A stretch of DNA of 64,000 nucleotides from Rhodocyclaceae bacterium. Its GTDB lineage: Bacteria; Pseudomonadota; Gammaproteobacteria; Burkholderiales; Rhodocyclaceae. Shown here one piece after another: positions 57,697-64,000 of this stretch. Each line of letters opens with the position of its first letter. Positions within the stretch are counted from its first letter, which is position 1. Below the pieces are notes generated by a model. The model had not been told where the DNA came from. It worked only from the letters and a program-made list of their open reading frames with translations, and made no database searches. The translations under genes and the position numbers were made by a program. The DNA lies in NCBI GenBank assembly GCA_004379165.1, contig NKXK01000027.1:1-64000 (forward strand), written 5' to 3'.

Positions 57697-58713
57697 TTAA
57701 GACGGATAGCGCTCGACGCGCTGGTCGATGGCACCGAAGATCGACGCGCCGGCGCGGTCGAACATGTCGATGCGCACCGTGTCGCCGAACTTGAGGAAGG
57801 ACGTCTGCGGCTTGCCCGACTCGATGGTTTCGTACATCCGCACTTCGGCGAGGCAGCAGTAACCGACGCCGCCGTTGGCAATGCTCGATCCGTGCAGGCC
57901 GCCCTGCTTGTTGGAGACAGTGCCGGAGCCGATGATCGAGCCGGCTTCCATCTCGCGGGTCTTGGTCACGTGCGCGACCAGCTGCGGGAAGTTGAAGACC
58001 ATGTCGGTGCCGGCATCCGGCTGGCCGAAAAGCTGGCCGTTGAGATGCACGGTCAGCGGCCGGTGCACGCGGCCGTCACGCCAGTCGTCGCCGAGTTCGT
58101 CCGGCGTCACCGCCACCGGGCTGAAGGCCGAGGCCGGCTTGGACTGGAAGAAACCGAAGCCCTTGGCCAGTTCGCCGGGAATCAGGTTGCGCAGCGACAC
58201 GTCATTGACCAGCATCAGCAGGCGGATGGCCTTGCCGGCTTCGGTCGGCGTCGCGCCCATCTTGACGTCGCCGGTGATGACGGCGACTTCGGCTTCAAGG
58301 TCGATGCCCCAGGCTTCGTCGAGCGCCCAGACCGGATCGCGCGGACCGACGAAGGAGTCGGAGCCGCCCTGATACATCAGCGGATCGGTCCAGAACTCCG
58401 GCGGCAGCTCGGCACCGCGGGCGCGGCGCACCAGCTCGACGTGGTTCACATAGGCCGAACCGTCGGCCCACTGGTAGGCGCGCGGCAGCGGCGAGTGGCA
58501 GGCGGCGGGGTCGAAGGGCTCCGGATCGGTGAAGGCGCCGCTGTTCAGCGCCTCGTAGACCTGGCGCAACTGCGGCTCCAGCGCCTCCCAGTCGTCGAGC
58601 GCGGCCTGCAGCGTGCGGGCAATGGCCGGCACCGGACGGCAATGGGTCAGGGCGCGGTTGACGACGACCAGCGTGCCGTCGCGGCCGCCGCGTTTGAGGG
58701 TGGCGAGTTTCAT
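57697..58713 (-). CDS. Fumarylacetoacetate hydrolase family protein
   Basis: A 338-residue C-C bond hydrolase. Metal-binding acidic residues appear in WGIDLEAEVAVITGDV and the family stretches NDVSLRNLIPGELAKGFGFFQSKPASAFSPVAV and GSIIGSGTVSNKQGG are intact. It would cleave fumarylacetoacetate (to fumarate and acetoacetate) or a related dienoic product. Placed directly after the VOC gene and before the MFS and maiA genes; an acetoacetyl-CoA synthetase in the same operon favours an acetoacetate-releasing reaction. Confidence 0.92.
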   Translation of the reverse strand: MKLATLKRGGRDGTLVVVNRALTHCRPVPAIARTLQAALDDWEALEPQLRQVYEALNSGAFTDPEPFDPAACHSPLPRAYQWADGSAYVNHVELVRRARGAELPPEFWTDPLMYQGGSDSFVGPRDPVWALDEAWGIDLEAEVAVITGDVKMGATPTEAGKAIRLLMLVNDVSLRNLIPGELAKGFGFFQSKPASAFSPVAVTPDELGDDWRDGRVHRPLTVHLNGQLFGQPDAGTDMVFNFPQLVAHVTKTREMEAGSIIGSGTVSNKQGGLHGSSIANGGVGYCCLAEVRMYETIESGKPQTSFLKFGDTVRIDMFDRAGASIFGAIDQRVERYPS

Positions 58714-58719
58714 CGGGGC

Positions 58720-59262
58720 TTATTCTCCTGCGTAGCTGCCGTCATGCATCCAGCGGGCGTGCGCCGGTGCGCGCTTGGTCTGCGCCCACTCGTTGAGCAT
58801 GTCCCACTTCACTTCGTCGAGCATTTTGGCCATTTTCGGCGTGCCGGTGTTGGCCGCCAGTTCGAGGCGGTGGCCGCTCGGGTCGAAGAAGTAGATGGAC
58901 TTGAAGATGGTGTGGTCGGTGGGGCCGACAACGGAAATGCCGTCGGCTTCCAGCTTGGCCTTCACGCTCATCAGCACATCGACCGACTCGACTTCCATCG
59001 CCAGATGCTGCGTCCAGGCCGGCGTGTTCGGGTCGCGGCCCATTTCCGGCTTGGTCGGCAGCTCGAAGAAGGCGAGGATGTTGCCCTGGCCGGCGTCGAG
59101 GAAGATGTGCATGTAGGGGTCGGGTTCCTTGGTCGACGGCACCTCGTTCTCGGCAATGGCGAGGATGAAGCGCATGTCGAGGTACTTCTGGTACCACTCG
59201 ACGGTTTCCTTGGCGTCCTTGCAACGGTAGGCGACATGGTGGATGCGTTTGATCATGCTCAT
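58720..59262 (-). CDS. VOC-superfamily metalloprotein, candidate extradiol-type dioxygenase
   Basis: A 180-residue vicinal-oxygen-chelate protein. The metal triad is conserved: H9 in IHHVAY, H86 in TQHLAMEV and E134 in HRLELA. It could be a ring-cleaving dioxygenase or a glyoxalase-like enzyme. Its place between a flavin monooxygenase and a fumarylacetoacetase suggests it opens the hydroxylated ring, a task done by cupin-type HmgA in classic homogentisate pathways; no HmgA is in the window. GGAGACTCCC precedes the ATG. Confidence 0.75.
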   Translation of the reverse strand: MSMIKRIHHVAYRCKDAKETVEWYQKYLDMRFILAIAENEVPSTKEPDPYMHIFLDAGQGNILAFFELPTKPEMGRDPNTPAWTQHLAMEVESVDVLMSVKAKLEADGISVVGPTDHTIFKSIYFFDPSGHRLELAANTGTPKMAKMLDEVKWDMLNEWAQTKRAPAHARWMHDGSYAGE

Positions 59263-59272
59263 GGGAGTCTCC

Positions 59273-59497
59273 TCAGACGTCCTGGCGGGCGATGGCCATC
59301 GCCTCGCGCAGCACGGAAATGTCGCCGATGTGGTTGGCCAGCAGCAGGATCAGCTTGGCATTGACCATTGCGCTCTGCTCGTCGGAAAGGTCGCGGTGGG
59401 TGTCGATCAGGGCTTCGTAAAAGTCGTCGCCGGGAGTGAAGGCGCGGAAATAGCGTTTGCCCGGTTCGCGCAGGTTGGGCTTGAGGATCAGGGACAT
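59273..59497 (-). CDS. DUF2783 small protein, candidate hydroxylase coupling factor
   Basis: A 74-residue acidic/helical protein of the DUF2783 family (PGDDFYEALIDTHRDLSDEQS). AAGGAG precedes its ATG by seven bases. It lies 17 bp after the flavin monooxygenase gene. Small partner proteins of this kind occur beside aromatic hydroxylases, as in the two-part 3-hydroxyphenylacetate 6-hydroxylase of Pseudomonas putida, where the small protein is needed for coupling. The analogy is inferred from size and position only. Confidence 0.8.
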   Translation of the reverse strand: MSLILKPNLREPGKRYFRAFTPGDDFYEALIDTHRDLSDEQSAMVNAKLILLLANHIGDISVLREAMAIARQDV

Positions 59498-59514
59498 GCG
59501 GGTTCTCCTTGCGA

Positions 59515-61182
59515 TCAGGCGTTGCAGGTGGCACGGGCGAGCGCGGCGCGCAGGCGGTCGGCATCGAGCGCGCGCCAGCGGGCGGCGACATGCTGGTCGG
59601 GGCGGACGAGATAGACGGAGCCGTGTTTGGCGTCGAAGCGCTCGGCGAAACGGCCGGCATAGTCCTCGAATACCGGCAGACCGCCGCCGTCACCGGCCTT
59701 GGGCGACACCAGCACGACGTCGACCGGAATGGCACCCTGTGCCAGAGCAGTGAAAATACGCCGGTTTTCCGGGTTCACCGCAGATGGATCGTCAACATAG
59801 ACCAAGGCCTGGAAGCGGTTGCCGACATGATCGAGCAGCCAGCCCTGCTGGTCGCCGAAGCGGATCGGAGCGTCATCCATCGGCGCGCCGGGCACCATGT
59901 CGCCGGCAAAGTCGCCGTTGTCGGCGGTGTTCAGCCGCGACTCGGTAAGGTAGGCCGGCACCGACAGGCGGCCGGAATTGACCAGCGCGCGGGCAAAGGC
60001 GTGGTCGCGGGCGAGCGCCAGCACGGCGTTGCGGAAGGTCAGCGAAGTCTTGGACTTGGGCGTGATGAAGTCGGTCGAGCGCGTCGAGTTGAGGATGTTC
60101 TCGTCGGCGGCATAGACCCGCTCCTCGCAATAGGTGTCGAGCAGACTTTCCGGCGCCTTGCCGTCGAGCACCAGCTTCAGCTTCCAGCACAGGTTGTCGG
60201 TGTCCTGCAGACCGGAGTTGGCACCGCGGGCACCGAAGGGCGAAACCTGATGCGCGGCATCGCCGACGAAAAGCACACGACCGTGGCGGAACTGGTTCAT
60301 CCGGCGGCACTGGAAGGTATAGACGCTGACCCACTCCAGCTCGAATTCGCGGTCGTCGCCGAGCATCGCCTTGATACGCGGGATGACCTTCTCCGGCTTC
60401 TTCTCTTCTTCCGGATCGGCCTGCCAGCCGAGTTGGAAGTCGATGCGCCAGACATTGTCGGCCTGACGGTGCAGCAGCACCGACTGGTTGGGATGGAAAG
60501 GCGGGTCGAACCAGAACCAGCGCTCGGCCGGGAAATCGGCCTTCATCACCACGTCGGCAATCAGGAAGCGGTCCATGAAGATCTTGCCGTCGATTTCCAG
60601 CCCCATCATGTGGCGGATCGGGCTGCGGGCGCCGTCGGCGACGATCAGCCAGTCAGCCTGCAACGTGTAGATGCCGTCCGGCGTCTCCACCTGCAAGGTC
60701 GCACCCTTGCTTTCCGGCTGCACGGAGACCACCTTGTTGCGGAAACGCAGGTCGAGATTGGGCAACTCGCGCGCCCGCTTGATCTCGTATTCCTCTAGGT
60801 AATACTGCTGCAGGTTGATCATCCCCGGCCGCTTGTGGTCCGGCGCCGGCAACAGGTTGAAGTTGTACACCTCCTGCTCGCGGAAGAACGTGCGGCCGAC
60901 GTTCCAGCTCACCCCCTTGTTCACGCAGGCATCGCCGACGCCGATCCGGTCGAGTACCTCCAGCGCCCGCTTGGCGTAGCAAACGCCGCGCGAACCGACG
61001 GAAACTGTGTCGTCATCATCAAGCAGCACCACCGGCACCCCGGACTGCGCCAACTCGATCGCGGCCGCCAGACCCACCGGGCCGGCACCAACCACCACCA
61101 CCGGATACCGCCCCACCGCACCGGACTTCTGCTCAGGCGGGGTGACGTACTCGTACTTCGGATACTGATAGGTACTCAACAT
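59515..61182 (-). CDS. FAD-dependent aromatic monooxygenase
   Basis: A 555-residue class A flavin monooxygenase. The FAD fold VVVGAGPVGLAAAIELA lies near residue 30, the DG motif is IVADGARSPIRHMMG and the GD motif FVGDAAHQVSPFGARG. The C-terminal domain is long, as in MhpA- and PHBH-like hydroxylases. It would hydroxylate a phenolic acid. The ATG at 61182 follows AGAGGAG. It is the first gene after a 508-bp palindromic element that separates it from the MBL-fold gene. The peptide SAVNPENRRIF in its C-terminal part comes from a repeat copy. Confidence 0.9.
   Translation of the reverse strand: MLSTYQYPKYEYVTPPEQKSGAVGRYPVVVVGAGPVGLAAAIELAQSGVPVVLLDDDDTVSVGSRGVCYAKRALEVLDRIGVGDACVNKGVSWNVGRTFFREQEVYNFNLLPAPDHKRPGMINLQQYYLEEYEIKRARELPNLDLRFRNKVVSVQPESKGATLQVETPDGIYTLQADWLIVADGARSPIRHMMGLEIDGKIFMDRFLIADVVMKADFPAERWFWFDPPFHPNQSVLLHRQADNVWRIDFQLGWQADPEEEKKPEKVIPRIKAMLGDDREFELEWVSVYTFQCRRMNQFRHGRVLFVGDAAHQVSPFGARGANSGLQDTDNLCWKLKLVLDGKAPESLLDTYCEERVYAADENILNSTRSTDFITPKSKTSLTFRNAVLALARDHAFARALVNSGRLSVPAYLTESRLNTADNGDFAGDMVPGAPMDDAPIRFGDQQGWLLDHVGNRFQALVYVDDPSAVNPENRRIFTALAQGAIPVDVVLVSPKAGDGGGLPVFEDYAGRFAERFDAKHGSVYLVRPDQHVAARWRALDADRLRAALARATCNA
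59753..59783 (+). repeat. Copy of dispersed 31-nt repeat in the monooxygenase gene
   Basis: About 25 of 31 positions match, with GGGTTCACCGCAG exact. Read on the minus strand it encodes AVNPENRRIF. Confidence 0.65.
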
Positions 61183-61264
61183 CGCTTTGTCTCCTCTTTT
61201 GTCTTTGGGTGTGTTTTTTTGTTGGGGGTCTGGGTGTTTTTATTGGCGCTGGGTTCCGCCTAGT

Positions 61265-61772
61265 CGGCGGGCGTACTTTTTCTTGCTTCGCCAAGAAAAA
61301 GTAGCCAAAAAGAAGGCGACCGCCGAGTCGACGCCCCGCTGCGCGGGGTTCCCTGCGCTACTCGGCAGGCCGGGCACCCCAAGAGTACATCCTCGCGATG
61401 CGTCGCATCGCTCAGGGCGCGGCTGGCTAAACTCGCCTGCGGCTCGGACAGACGCCAGCCGAAATCCCCCGGCCCGCCTGCGTTGCTCGGCGTCTCCAAG
61501 GCGGCATTCAACACCACCCGATTTTCGACGGTTTTTCGGGTTCACCGCAGACGTGAACTCAGGGCGCGCTTTTCCATCCCCTTGGAAGGTGCCGAGCAAC
61601 GCAGGCGTTGGCGGATAAGGGGCGAGGACTGTCTGAGGGGCGTAGCCCCGAGTTCCGCAGTACCCCGCCAACGGCGAGTAGCGCAGGGAACCGGCGCAGC
61701 CGGCACCGACCCAGGGGTCGCCTTTTCTTTGGCTACTTTCTTTTGGCGAAGCAAAAGAAAGTACGCCCGCCG
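61265..61772. repeat. 508-bp near-palindromic element with hairpin-forming arms
   Basis: The 57-bp outer arms (61265-61321 and 61716-61772) are inverted copies with a few mismatches. Each arm itself folds into a 10-bp hairpin; the left CTTTTTCTTG/CAAGAAAAAG and right CTTTCTTTTG/CAAAAGAAAG stems differ by paired (compensating) changes. Inner segments are also inverted: TTCCCTGCGCTACTCG (61350s) against its complement (61670s), and GCCTGCGTTGCTCGGC (61470s) against GAGCAACGCAGGC (61600s). A dispersed-repeat copy sits at the centre. Several spurious ORFs of 85-191 codons span it. It has no transposase, so it is a nonautonomous or noncoding dispersed element. It accounts for most of the gap 61183-61830. 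Confidence 0.8.
61520..61550 (+). repeat. Reference copy of dispersed 31-nt repeat at the centre of the palindromic element
   Basis: Starts GATTTTCGACGG and ends GGGTTCACCGCAG. It is used here as the reference for the family because it agrees best with the other copies. Confidence 0.75.
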
Positions 61773-61830
61773 GCAAGGCGGAACGCAGCGGTTGAAAAAG
61801 CACAAAAGCCCTCACGCCAAGAACCCGAAA

Positions 61831-62796
61831 TCACCCAGCCTGCAACCCATGCCACATCTCCTTATCCCGCTCCGCCGTCCAGATCCGCGGATGCTTGATG
61901 CCGGAGGCTTCGTCCACCGCGCGGGTGACGTCGAAAGGCAGGCAGTGTTCGTAGATGAAGACGTGGCCGAATTTCGGGTCCATCGCCTTGCGGGTATGGG
62001 CCATGGCCTGCTTCAGGTTCATGCCTTGAGCGACGGCTTCCTTCGCAGAATTGAGCAGCGTGGTGACGAAGTCGCGGGTGTAGGCGAGACCTTCGGCGAC
62101 ACGGGCCGGACCGATCAAGGCCGGGCCACGGCCGGGAACGACCTTGTCGGCACCCAGTGCCGACAGCGCATCGAGCGTCGCCGGCCATTCCTCCAGCTGG
62201 GCGTCGCCGGTGTAGCAGGCGGCGTCGGCTTCGACCAGATCGCCGGAGAAGAGCACCTTCTCGGATGGCACCCAGACGATGGTGTCGCCCTTGGTGTGAC
62301 CGGGGCCGACGTGCATGACCTTCACTTCCAGATCCTTGCCCATCCACAGGGTCATTTCGTCCTTGAAAACCAGGGTCGGCCAGGTCAGGCCCGGAATCGA
62401 CTCGAAATTCTGGAACAGGCGCGGGAAGCGCTCGTACTCGGACATCATGTCCTGCTGGCCGCGCTCGACGATCATCTCGTAGGTGCCCTGGCTGGCGATG
62501 ATTTCCTGCATGCCTTCGGCCCGGTAGCCGGAAGCGCCGAGCACGCGCACCGCGTGGTAGTGGGAAAGGACGACGTACTTGATCGGCTTGTCGGTGACCT
62601 TGCGAATCTCGGCGATCAGGTTTTGCGCCATCATCGGCGTCGCCAGCGCGTCGCAGATGAGCACGGCGTCGTCGCCGATGATCACGCCGGTATTGGGATC
62701 GCCCTCGGCGGTGTAGGCCCAGCAATGGGCGGACAACTGCTCGAAGGTTGTCTTCTTGACCTCAAGGTCGGCGACGGAAGCGAACTGCTTGCTCAT
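61831..62796 (-). CDS. MBL-fold protein with altered metal motif
   Basis: A 321-residue metallo-beta-lactamase-fold protein. The usual HxHxDH reads H79-Y-H81-A-V83-R84, losing the aspartate and third histidine, whereas later ligand regions (VGPGHTKGDT, LFSGDLVEAD) remain. It may bind one metal or act on another substrate than classic MBL hydrolases. It has its own promoter with an operator-like repeat and is divergent from the IclR regulator gene, which probably controls it. It is upstream of the monooxygenase operon but separated by the palindromic element. Confidence 0.88.
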   Translation of the reverse strand: MSKQFASVADLEVKKTTFEQLSAHCWAYTAEGDPNTGVIIGDDAVLICDALATPMMAQNLIAEIRKVTDKPIKYVVLSHYHAVRVLGASGYRAEGMQEIIASQGTYEMIVERGQQDMMSEYERFPRLFQNFESIPGLTWPTLVFKDEMTLWMGKDLEVKVMHVGPGHTKGDTIVWVPSEKVLFSGDLVEADAACYTGDAQLEEWPATLDALSALGADKVVPGRGPALIGPARVAEGLAYTRDFVTTLLNSAKEAVAQGMNLKQAMAHTRKAMDPKFGHVFIYEHCLPFDVTRAVDEASGIKHPRIWTAERDKEMWHGLQAG

Positions 62797-62824
62797 GGAT
62801 GAATCCTTTCTCTTTGATGTGGCT

Positions 62825-62853
62825 AGATTAGACTAAGTTTCGTTATTGTGCAA
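62825..62853 (-). promoter_or_regulatory. Predicted promoter of the MBL-fold gene
   Basis: Minus-strand TTGCAC (62853-62848) and TAATCT (62830-62825) are 17 bp apart. The transcript would start near 62818 and includes GAAAGGA before the ATG at 62796. Confidence 0.65.
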
Positions 62854-62872
62854 CTGTTTTGTTAATGACGAA
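62839..62872. promoter_or_regulatory. Candidate IclR-type operator
   Basis: Inverted repeat TTCGTTATT (62839-62847) and AATGACGAA (62864-62872), eight of nine positions complementary, with a 16-bp spacer. One arm falls between the -35 and -10 boxes of the MBL-gene promoter, so a bound regulator would block or alter it. Confidence 0.5.
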
Positions 62873-62955
62873 TTTTATTTATTTACCGACGTGATTCAAC
62901 ATTGACCAATGTCGCTGGCGCGGCTATCTTCTGCGGCAACGGAGGAAGCCCACGC

Positions 62956-63744
62956 ATGGAACACGAAGACGAAAAGGAAAGACGCGGCATCCAGTCGATC
63001 GAGGTCGGCGGCCAGATTCTGGTTGCCCTCTCCGACCATGCCAGCGCGCTGTCGCTGAAACAGCTGGCCGAAGCGGCGCAGATGACGCCTGCCAAGGCCC
63101 ACCCCTATCTGGTCAGCTACAGCAAGCTCGGGCTGGTGGCGCAGGATCCGGTATCCGGCCGCTACGGCCTCGGGCCGCTGGCGCTGCGCATGGGGCTGGC
63201 GAGCCTGCGCCAGCTCAATCCGGTACGGCTGGGCATGGCAGCGGCGCTGGCGCTGGAACAGCGGGTGCATCACACGGTGGCGCTGTCGGTGTGGGGCAAT
63301 GCCGGGCCAACAGTGATCCACCTTGAGGAATCCAGCCACCCGATCCACATGAACCTGCGCGCAGGAACGGTGATGTCGCTGACGACGGCCACCGGGCTGG
63401 TCTTCGGTGCCTTCATGCCGGCGAAAATGGTCGAGCGTTTTGTCGAGGAGTCGATGCACCCCGACGCCTTCCCGCACATCGTCGGCGAACGTCGCGACTG
63501 GAAGGCGATGCAGCCGGCGCTGCAGGAAGTCCGCGAGCGCGGCCTGGCGCGTGCGGTCGGCCAGCCGATTCCCGGCGTCAGCGCCTTCGCGGCACCGGTT
63601 TTCGATCACAACGGCCATATTTCGCTCGTCGTCACACTGGTCGGCCCGACCGGCGGCTTCGACCCGGACTGGGATTGTGCCAACGCCCGGGCCCTGCGCG
63701 AGACGGCGGCCGACATTTCCCGCCAGCTCGGTTTCAGCGGCTGA
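62956..63744 (+). CDS. IclR-family transcriptional regulator
   Basis: A 262-residue regulator with an N-terminal winged helix (residues 10-75; SLKQLAEAAQMTPAKAHPYLVSYSKLGL) and an IclR effector domain ending ISRQLGFSG. GGAGGA lies 10 bases before the ATG at 62956, which is preferred to an upstream TTG at 62902. It is divergent from the MBL-fold gene and probably senses an aromatic compound to control the cluster. Confidence 0.93.
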   Translation: MEHEDEKERRGIQSIEVGGQILVALSDHASALSLKQLAEAAQMTPAKAHPYLVSYSKLGLVAQDPVSGRYGLGPLALRMGLASLRQLNPVRLGMAAALALEQRVHHTVALSVWGNAGPTVIHLEESSHPIHMNLRAGTVMSLTTATGLVFGAFMPAKMVERFVEESMHPDAFPHIVGERRDWKAMQPALQEVRERGLARAVGQPIPGVSAFAAPVFDHNGHISLVVTLVGPTGGFDPDWDCANARALRETAADISRQLGFSG

Positions 63745-63751
63745 GTGCGGC

Positions 63752-64000
63752 TTACATCCCGAGGTAAGCGGCGCGGACCTGTTCATTGCTGATCAGTTCC
63801 TGGCCGGTGCCGGTCAGCGTCACGCTGCCGGTTTCCAGCACATAACCCCGGTCGGCAATCGCCAGCGCGGCAAAGGCATTCTGCTCGACGAGCAGGATGG
63901 TCATGCCCTGCGCCTTCAGCGCCTTAACGACGTTGAACACCTCCTGCACCAGCAGCGGCGCCAGACCCATCGACGGTTCGTCGAGCAGCAGCAGCTTGGG
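63752..64000 (-). CDS. livF: LivF-type ABC transporter ATPase, C-terminal end
   Basis: The last 82 residues of a branched-chain amino-acid/amide-type ABC ATPase, starting beyond position 64000. Walker B and D-loop LLLLDEPSMGLAP and the H-loop region MTILLVEQNAFAALAIADRGYVLETG are intact, and the end QVRAAYLGM is typical of LivF. Homologues import amino acids or aromatic acids; next to this cluster the latter is likely. The gap to the convergent IclR gene is 7 bp. Confidence 0.9.
   Translation of the reverse strand, partial: PKLLLLDEPSMGLAPLLVQEVFNVVKALKAQGMTILLVEQNAFAALAIADRGYVLETGSVTLTGTGQELISNEQVRAAYLGM

Noticed and set aside
56584-59364. 926-codon forward ORF
   Set aside because: Runs antisense through MFS, FAH and VOC genes that have clear motifs; its product is Arg/His/Gly-rich without domains.
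61187-61815. Several ORFs of 85-191 codons in both strands
   Set aside because: They merely translate the palindromic repeat element; the peptides on the two strands mirror each other and have no ribosome sites.

Overview
The window is a GC-rich bacterial chromosome segment. Gene content and order (ftsX-ftsE-ftsY beside a pair of M16 peptidases and rsmD-coaD; a TPR protein-lolB-ispE-tRNA-Gln-prs-rplY-pth-ychF; ribBA-ribH-nusB-thiL-pgpA; trpB2 to coaE-zapD-yacG) point to a betaproteobacterium, most likely Rhodocyclales (Dechloromonas/Azonexus-like). This is judged from protein character and synteny, not from a database search.

Layout. 1-4216 is a lower-GC restriction-modification island on the minus strand: a DUF4258 gene, a fused degenerate methylase plus specificity subunit, and a normal HsdM methylase cut by the window edge, all driven by a near-consensus promoter. 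4434-9031 holds amtB with a predicted sigma-54/NtrC control region, the lytic transglycosylase mltA, an AAA ATPase and a Nudix-ThiE fusion. 9157-12961 is a minus-strand unit (trpB2, SPOR protein, coaE, zapD, yacG). 13145-20414 runs forward: DOMON-like protein, NamZ-like amidase-family protein, SLC13-type transporter, a hybrid sensor kinase with a PhnD-like sensor domain, and two lipoproteins. 20459-24616 is an FAD oxidoreductase with ftsX, ftsE and ftsY on the minus strand. 24739-28748 is two M16 peptidases, rsmD, coaD and a ferredoxin. 28839-31688 is a dynamin-like GTPase and mutM. 31779-40260 is a long forward housekeeping stretch containing one tRNA-Gln and ending in a c-di-GMP enzyme. 40250-46074 holds a membrane spermidine-synthase-like protein, YceI, the riboflavin genes, nusB, thiL and pgpA. 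46131-48193 is a small accessory patch: orphan HicA-like toxin, tiny ORFs and a zinc-ribbon/Card1-like nuclease. 48227-53682 contains proQ, a dienelactone hydrolase, rng, trhP and an acyltransferase.

53837-64000 is a catabolic cluster on the minus strand with a divergent IclR regulator. It encodes a flavin monooxygenase, a DUF2783 small protein, a VOC metalloprotein, a fumarylacetoacetase-family hydrolase, maleylacetoacetate isomerase, an MFS exporter and an acetoacetyl-CoA synthetase, with an MBL-fold protein upstream and the end of a LivF-type transporter ATPase. Read together they describe hydroxylation of an aromatic acid, ring opening, isomerisation, cleavage to acetoacetate and a four-carbon acid, and CoA activation of acetoacetate.

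Two repeat features cut across the gene layout. A degenerate 31-nt sequence ending in GGGTTCACCGCAG recurs about a dozen times in both intergenic and coding DNA, and one copy sits at the centre of a ~508-bp near-palindromic element (61265-61772) lying inside the catabolic cluster. No CRISPR array, rRNA, insertion sequence or prophage was recognised.
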